A stretch of 64,000 nt of DNA from a bacterium (lineage in GTDB: Bacteria; Armatimonadota; Fimbriimonadia; Fimbriimonadales; Fimbriimonadaceae). A model generated the notes under the pieces. That model saw nothing but the letters and a program-made list of their open reading frames with translations. It was not told the origin of the DNA and searched no databases. Shown in pieces: positions 59,796-64,000 of the stretch; positions within the stretch are counted from its first letter, which is position 1, and each line of letters starts with the position of its first letter. A program made the position numbers and the translations under genes. The DNA lies in contig JAIXUN010000003.1 of the NCBI GenBank assembly GCA_027483535.1, positions 434,001 through 498,000 of the forward strand, read 5' to 3'.

Positions 59796-60815
59796 CTAGC
59801 CTCGGATCGCTTCTTCTTCCGCGCGTGCCTTCACCGGGTTTCTCCCGAAGAGGGTCCAGAAGAACGCCCAGAAAACCACTTCCAGACAGGCAACGGCGAC
59901 CTTCAGCGACTGCGGAATGACCTCGCTAAAACTGAAGAATCCTTCGATGGGTGCGGCGAGGATACAGAGCCATATCGAGGCGACAATGAGCGCCAGCGCG
60001 TCTCTTCCGATTCGTCGAAGCGACTCTCCTCGGCTGAATCGACCCGGGAAGAACAGCGCCCATCCAAGCCGAAGACCGGTTCCACCTGCGACGAATATTC
60101 CAGATAGCTCGGGCACTCCATGCGGGGCGATCGAAGAGAGGAGGTAATCCAGTCTCCCAACTCGCGCCATTTCCAGCCCCAGAACCCCCAACAGCGTGCC
60201 GTTGGTATAGAGCAGGTAGAGACTCCCAACTCCCATGGTTCCGGCACCGATCGCTCCGGCGATGAGGGAGACCCTAGGGTTGTTAGTGGCGTAAAAGGCG
60301 CTCATGACCACGCCGGAAGTAAACGCCTCGGAGAGGTCTTCGGTGGAATCACCCGTCCCCTTCTCGGTCCATTGAGAGATCATGCCTTCCGCCTGAGGAC
60401 CGACCAGTACATCTCGCAGATGCGGCTTGGCGGCGGTAAGGCCGGCGGCGAAGAACGATGATCCGAGGGTCAAGACAAAGGCTGCCAGGATGAAAAGGAA
60501 CTGACGTCGAAACGCACGGGCGGTGTATTGGAGCCCTTCGTAAGCGGAAACGAAGAGATTGCGTTTGGGCTCGCGATACAGCAGCGCGTAGGCTCGCCCC
60601 ACCAGATCGTTAAGATCCTGAATCTGGACGAGATTCTGTGATTGAGTGCGCAACGTCGCAAGGTCTCGGGAGGCTAGGCGGTACAACCGCACGAACTCCC
60701 GCAGGTCCGTGGTCGGCATGTTCTTCGAGCCCTGGGCGAACAAATCGCACAAAGCGCTCAGGCGATTCCAGTTGCCTTGATTTTCCAGGATGAACTTCTC
60801 TTCATTCGTGCGCAT
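59796..60815 (-). CDS. SpoIIM/DUF95-family membrane protein
   Basis: A 339-residue membrane protein of the stage II sporulation protein M (DUF95) family. A ~90-residue helical cytoplasmic N-terminus (FVRLYRLASRDLATLRTQSQ) is followed by six or seven spans. Family features are FYATNNPRVSLIAGAIGAGT near 173 and SSIAPHGVPELSGIFVAGGTGLRLG near 224 in two parts, with the conserved H-G-x-x-E. In non-sporulating bacteria these genes usually occur beside RDD-domain and MoxR genes; neither is seen here. Function unknown in such hosts. Confidence 0.83.
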   Translation of the reverse strand: MRTNEEKFILENQGNWNRLSALCDLFAQGSKNMPTTDLREFVRLYRLASRDLATLRTQSQNLVQIQDLNDLVGRAYALLYREPKRNLFVSAYEGLQYTARAFRRQFLFILAAFVLTLGSSFFAAGLTAAKPHLRDVLVGPQAEGMISQWTEKGTGDSTEDLSEAFTSGVVMSAFYATNNPRVSLIAGAIGAGTMGVGSLYLLYTNGTLLGVLGLEMARVGRLDYLLSSIAPHGVPELSGIFVAGGTGLRLGWALFFPGRFSRGESLRRIGRDALALIVASIWLCILAAPIEGFFSFSEVIPQSLKVAVACLEVVFWAFFWTLFGRNPVKARAEEEAIRG

Positions 60816-61160
60816 CGAGGTCCTAAGCCATGCTCCCAGACAGGTGCTTTGATTATGCGACGCTTACCACGTAGAAGAGAAAAGAATCAGAAGTCCTCCG
60901 AAAGATTTGAATGTTCCAAGGCTATTGCTCACCCTGAGACCCAGAGCGGGTATCAACAGAAATGGGGAACAAATCTTGCTCATATCGCGCTGAAGCGATT
61001 AAGCGTTGTCACAAGTGAAGAATCGTGGCACGAATATTGAGAGTATTGAATAGACGGAAGAGTGCACTATGAACCCTCTGCGACCTCGAGGCGTCCATTA
61101 GGGAGGGGGGTTCAAGTTTCGCTCCTGCATCGGTAAAGCCTCATCAACCTACTTCTCGGC
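60816..61160. other. Intergenic region before sigma-factor gene
   Basis: No gene is supported in these 345 bp. A 61-codon frame from 60858 has a random-looking, charged composition and no ribosome site. GGGAGGGGGG at about 61101 and an A+T-rich stretch near 61010-61070 are the only compositional features; a promoter for the sigma factor may lie there. Confidence 0.5.
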
Positions 61161-62033
61161 ATGCAGCCACACGACAATTCTCCGGAAAGCGAAGACGGGA
61201 TCCCCAGTTACCTCATCCGTCTGACGCAATCGCCGCTTCTCTCATTAGAGGAGGAGAATTTTCTCACGCGTGCGGTTCGTGAAGGCGACCCTTCCGCTCG
61301 GCAACGCCTCATTGAATCCAACATGCGGTTGGTGATCAACATCGCCAAGGGCTACAAGAACCGACAGATTCCGCTCGAAGATTTGATTCAAGAGGGTGCC
61401 ATTGGCTTGATGCAAGCCGCGGAACGGTTCGATCCGGACCGAGGTTTTCGGTTTTCCACCTATGCCACGCACTGGATTCGCCAGGCGATCGGTCGAGCGA
61501 TCGACAACAAGGGCAAGGCGATCCGCCTTCCCGCTCACATTTCCCAGTCGATCCGGCGCATCGAGAAAGAACGTCTCCGCTTGGTAAGGGAAACCGGACG
61601 GGAGCCGACTCAAGAAGAGTTGTCTAGGGCTTTGGGTCTATCGCTTCGAAAATTCCAATCTCTGATCCAAACCTCTCAAGAGATGCTCTCGCTAGATGCT
61701 CAGGTCGGAGATGGTTTGGGTACGACGCTGGGTAGTTTGATCAAAGACGATGCCACGGTTGATCCGGAAGAAGCGGTGATGGCCGAAGTGCTCTTCGATG
61801 AGCTTCGAAGAATCGTCGCCGAGCTTTCTGAGCGAGAGCAGAAGGTGATGAAGATGCGCTACAAAGTCGTTGCCGATGACGACAAAACGGTGATCGAGGA
61901 AGACGCCAATCCGGAACAGGTGGCGCAAGAACTTCATCTTTCTCGTGAGCGGGTAAGGCAGATCGAACTACAAGCCATTCGCAAGCTGCGAATGATTGCT
62001 CAGCGCAGAAGGCTGCGCGATGTCATTGGATAA
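61161..62033 (+). CDS. RpoD-like (group 1/2) sigma-70 factor
   Basis: A 290-residue sigma factor. Region 1.2 is SYLIRLTQSPLLSLEEE; region 2 holds LIESNMRLVINIAKGYKNRQ, PLEDLIQEGAIGLMQAAERF and FSTYATHWIRQAIGRAI, the core-binding and -10 recognition parts, near 50-115. Region 3 follows with EPTQEELSRALGL. Region 4 ends with LHLSRERVRQIELQAIRKLR near 255, for -35 recognition. About 17 acidic residues are inserted between 4.1 and 4.2 (VVADDDKTVIEEDANP). Region 1.1 is missing and the protein is short, so it may be an alternative factor; the primary one cannot be excluded. Confidence 0.88.
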   Translation: MQPHDNSPESEDGIPSYLIRLTQSPLLSLEEENFLTRAVREGDPSARQRLIESNMRLVINIAKGYKNRQIPLEDLIQEGAIGLMQAAERFDPDRGFRFSTYATHWIRQAIGRAIDNKGKAIRLPAHISQSIRRIEKERLRLVRETGREPTQEELSRALGLSLRKFQSLIQTSQEMLSLDAQVGDGLGTTLGSLIKDDATVDPEEAVMAEVLFDELRRIVAELSEREQKVMKMRYKVVADDDKTVIEEDANPEQVAQELHLSRERVRQIELQAIRKLRMIAQRRRLRDVIG

Positions 62034-62071
62034 CTCGGAAATTTACTAGGATTGAAACTATCGACCTGACG

Positions 62072-62085
62072 TATCATTGAGGGCA
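62072..62085 (+). promoter_or_regulatory. -10-like element before PEP-CTERM gene
   Basis: TATCAT (62072-62077) ends 7 nt before the ATG; GATTGA lies 16 nt upstream of it. TGAGGG in the 7-nt gap could also serve as a ribosome site, so the leaderless reading is weaker here. Confidence 0.4.
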
Positions 62086-62897
62086 TGAAACGATGTTTTC
62101 TTGCATTATCTTTGGGCGTTCTGGTCATCCCTTCGGCTCAAGCACAGTATTTGCGCGCAAGCGCAGTGACAACGATTTCGGACTCGGCGGGCGGAGCTTT
62201 TCAGTCGCGCGAGCAAGATTGGATCATCCAAGGTAGCACCGAAAATCTGGTCCGGAGCGCATACGCATCGACCATTCACTCCATGGCCTCGTCCTCGTTT
62301 ACGGCCGCTTTCGGTGTTCTAAAGGCCGACGTGGATGCTCAAACAAGCAACCCAGGCACAACCAACCACAACGCGTCTGGCAGAGGGACGTTCTTCCCCT
62401 TCACCAACGGCGTTGGGGCCTCATTTAACGACAAACTCACCCTACTAGGCGCGGGACCCGTCCGGTTGCGGGTGAGCTACAACCTTCACAGCATCCTCAC
62501 CGAATCTGGTGCCGGGGCCCTGGCGGAAAGTGCGTTAGACACCTTCGCCTATCCACTAGCGGGTGGCCTGGTGCGGACGTCGGCCATCATTCGCCACGAC
62601 GGTCCTGGTGAGTTCCGATCAGCCGCGTCGTTCCTTATTGAGGGGACTGCAGGTTCGGAGTGGGGCCTTCAAGCCGATCTCTACGCATTCGCTTCGGTTT
62701 TATCGAACACTCCAGGGTTTTCACGTGCCCGAACCGATGCGTTCCATACAGGTCTCATCACCATCGAAGCGCTTGAAGGAACCTTCACTTCCGCAAGCGG
62801 CCACAACTACGTTGCCGCAGTTCCGGAACCCGCTTCTTTCGCGGTGCTTGGTGTAGGACTTCTCGCCTTCCGCAGAAAGAAGAAAGCTACTCTTTGA
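62085..62897 (+). CDS. PEP-CTERM-sorted exported protein
   Basis: A 270-residue secreted protein. The signal peptide is CFLALSLGVLVIPSAQA. The C-terminus AVPEPASFAVLGVGLLAFRR is a standard PEP-CTERM sorting signal: VPEP, a hydrophobic span, then basic residues. Such proteins are processed by an exosortase and linked to exopolysaccharide in diderm bacteria. The mature region is rich in Ser, Ala, Gly and Thr without recognised domains. It overlaps the convergent DinB-like gene by 11 bp. Confidence 0.88.
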   Translation: MKRCFLALSLGVLVIPSAQAQYLRASAVTTISDSAGGAFQSREQDWIIQGSTENLVRSAYASTIHSMASSSFTAAFGVLKADVDAQTSNPGTTNHNASGRGTFFPFTNGVGASFNDKLTLLGAGPVRLRVSYNLHSILTESGAGALAESALDTFAYPLAGGLVRTSAIIRHDGPGEFRSAASFLIEGTAGSEWGLQADLYAFASVLSNTPGFSRARTDAFHTGLITIEALEGTFTSASGHNYVAAVPEPASFAVLGVGLLAFRRKKKATL

Positions 62898-63402
62898 GTC
62901 GCTTAATGTGATACTCCAGGTGTCCTTGGGAAACCTGGAGTATCTCTAGAGGTCCCAAAACTCCAAAAAGCGGGTGTCGGAAGACGCCTTGATCTGGGGT
63001 GTTCTCTCCAAGGAGCGCCATTATCTCGGCTCGTCTTGCCGACCAATGGGCGACCACATCGCTGTACACGAGATTGGATGGAGGGTTCAAACTGGGCACG
63101 GTCATCATTGGCCTTGGCTTTGCCGACATCGCGCGCAACATGCCTCGTCCGATCCAGTTCATCTTCGGCTTTTTCGCCGCGAACTTGGCACGATCGACCT
63201 TTTTAATGAAGCCGATGTACATCCCATCGGTGAGTGCCAAATGCTCGACGGCTTGTAATGGGGAAAACCCGTTTCGAGGTCCCGGACGATTCTGCGATTC
63301 GACGTCCATCGCCTTGATTTCGCTGAGCCAAGCGGCGATTTGTGCCTCGTAGGCCTCGTGAGCCTTTCGAACTTCCGGGTGCATCTCTGTATTGTGATAC
63401 AC
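62887..63402 (-). CDS. DinB-superfamily (DinB_2) protein
   Basis: A 171-residue four-helix protein of the DinB/YfiT metal-dependent superfamily; it is unrelated to the DinB polymerase. The helix-1/2 metal region is FSPLQAVEHLALTDGMYIGF near 48 with the first His, and VSQGHLEYHIKRLKE at the C-terminus carries the other two His. Members bind a divalent metal and some act in thiol-dependent transfer reactions. Specific function unknown. Ends inside the tail of the PEP-CTERM gene. Confidence 0.78.
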   Translation of the reverse strand: MYHNTEMHPEVRKAHEAYEAQIAAWLSEIKAMDVESQNRPGPRNGFSPLQAVEHLALTDGMYIGFIKKVDRAKFAAKKPKMNWIGRGMLRAMSAKPRPMMTVPSLNPPSNLVYSDVVAHWSARRAEIMALLGENTPDQGVFRHPLFGVLGPLEILQVSQGHLEYHIKRLKE

Positions 63403-63426
63403 CCGGAAACTGTTCCGAAGTTGCGC

Positions 63427-64000
63427 CTAGGGGACAGACGCGAGCGCGTTCTTAAGGATGTTGATGGAGTCGATGTTCTCGGGGTCGACTTGGTTCAACG
63501 CAGCCAAGTAGAGCGAGATGTAGTCGCCAAGGAAGACCAGCGAAAGCAGCTTCTCGAGCAACGTATCGCCTTTCGCGGAGACGGTCGTGAATTTGCACAC
63601 GCCTTCGATCAGACCTTCGGTGACCTCGGCGCGCTTCTTCATCTTCGCGCTCTCGTTGCCGTCGGTGAGAAGGATGCCGACAAACCCGGCGATTCCTTGC
63701 TCGTTGGCTTTGACCCATCCAAGAATCTCGTTGTGGTTCAGCTCGGGATAGGTGTTGTTGAGAACCAGGTTCTTCGAGTTCTCGTTGATCTGACCCTTCC
63801 ACCGGTTGGCAACCGCGCCTTGCCAGGAACCAAGAGCGTAAAGAACGCTGAGCTTGCCGAACATCTCGATCGCAAGATCCTTTGCAATCGCGTTGCTGCC
63901 CTCAACTGTCCACTCTTGGACGCAAGCGTCTAGCAACTGGAAGGCTTTCTCGAAGTCGTTCTTGGCGATGAGACCAAGGTTTTCGCAGGCGACGATGACC
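63427..64000 (-). CDS. Bifunctional phosphoglucose/phosphomannose isomerase, C-terminal part (cut by window end)
   Basis: The reading frame stays open through the window edge, so only the last ~191 codons are visible. WQGAVANRWKGQINENSKN followed by NTYPELNHNEILGW is the second SIS-domain signature of the bifunctional PGI/PMI family, with the catalytic Glu and the His in PELNHNE. The ending SLVFLGDYISLYLAALNQVD followed by PENIDSINILK is also characteristic. It would interconvert glucose-6-phosphate or mannose-6-phosphate with fructose-6-phosphate. The N-terminal SIS domain must lie beyond 64000. Confidence 0.85.
   Translation of the reverse strand, partial: VIVACENLGLIAKNDFEKAFQLLDACVQEWTVEGSNAIAKDLAIEMFGKLSVLYALGSWQGAVANRWKGQINENSKNLVLNNTYPELNHNEILGWVKANEQGIAGFVGILLTDGNESAKMKKRAEVTEGLIEGVCKFTTVSAKGDTLLEKLLSLVFLGDYISLYLAALNQVDPENIDSINILKNALASVP

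Noticed and set aside
60858-61040. 61-codon frame upstream of the sigma-factor gene
   Set aside because: Charged, random-looking composition, no ribosome site, no recognisable motif.
62887-63402. Possible link between the DinB-superfamily protein and translesion synthesis
   Set aside because: The DinB_2 metal-binding family shares only a historical name with DNA polymerase IV; the polymerase is the gene at 9884-11188.

Overview
The window looks like chromosomal DNA of a free-living, diderm bacterium with about 55-57% G+C in its core genes. Two prepilin-type proteins start with an almost identical [19 protein letters not shown] stretch followed by FPVFAQAK, a pattern I associate with Armatimonadota (Fimbriimonas-like) and some Planctomycetota. 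A small outer-membrane-barrel candidate ending in Phe, a PEP-CTERM protein and many secreted proteins fit a diderm envelope. The assignment to Armatimonadota is inference.

Core segment 1-22.6 kb: a membrane-anchored HdrD-like iron-sulfur protein; a YvlD-type membrane protein and YvcK; the muramidase-like NamZ (DUF1343); a pseudopilin; darA-holB (cyclic-di-AMP receptor and DNA polymerase III delta prime); a glycosyltransferase; a Y-family polymerase; a Tat-exported alkaline phosphatase; thyX; a three-gene ubiA-dprE2-dprE1 operon for decaprenylphosphoryl-arabinose; uvrB; and an isochorismatase-like hydrolase.

Accessory segment 22.6-33.1 kb: lower G+C and mosaic. A cytosine-C5 methyltransferase and a restriction nuclease sit between two 144-bp copies of the 3' end of an MFS transporter gene. 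After the MFS gene comes a cluster of at least eight small or unfamiliar ORFs, mostly single-membrane-span proteins with overlapping starts and stops. They include two paralogues of an unrecognised family and a protease-fold protein without its catalytic aspartate. A DUF4265 protein and a zinc metalloprotease follow. Short direct repeats of neighbouring core sequence flank each sub-block, which suggests repeated insertion by one mechanism.

Segment 33.6-34.8 kb is non-coding and full of dispersed palindromic repeats; a related block lies at 49.35-49.63 kb.

Core segment 34.8-64 kb: Gfo/Idh oxidoreductase, PP2C phosphatase, DASH-type cryptochrome, rhodanese with a degenerate NodB-fold protein, S9 peptidase, priA, ymdB-like phosphodiesterase, a LuxR-type regulator with a degenerate receiver, cdsA, DUF3817, ornithine cyclodeaminase family, a phosphodiesterase/phosphatase, a second pseudopilin preceded by a complete TPP riboswitch, tRNA-Leu(UAA), M23 peptidase, purS-purQ, LD-carboxypeptidase, SpoIIM-like protein, an RpoD-like sigma factor, a PEP-CTERM protein, a DinB-superfamily protein, and the C-terminal part of a phosphoglucose/phosphomannose isomerase cut by the window end.

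Three things deserve most attention: the TPP riboswitch placed directly before a pseudopilin gene; the repeat-bounded accessory cassettes with their cluster of tiny membrane proteins; and a recurrent promoter layout (-10 hexamer ending 6-7 nt before the ATG) that points to leaderless mRNAs. All calls come from reading the sequence; no database search was run.
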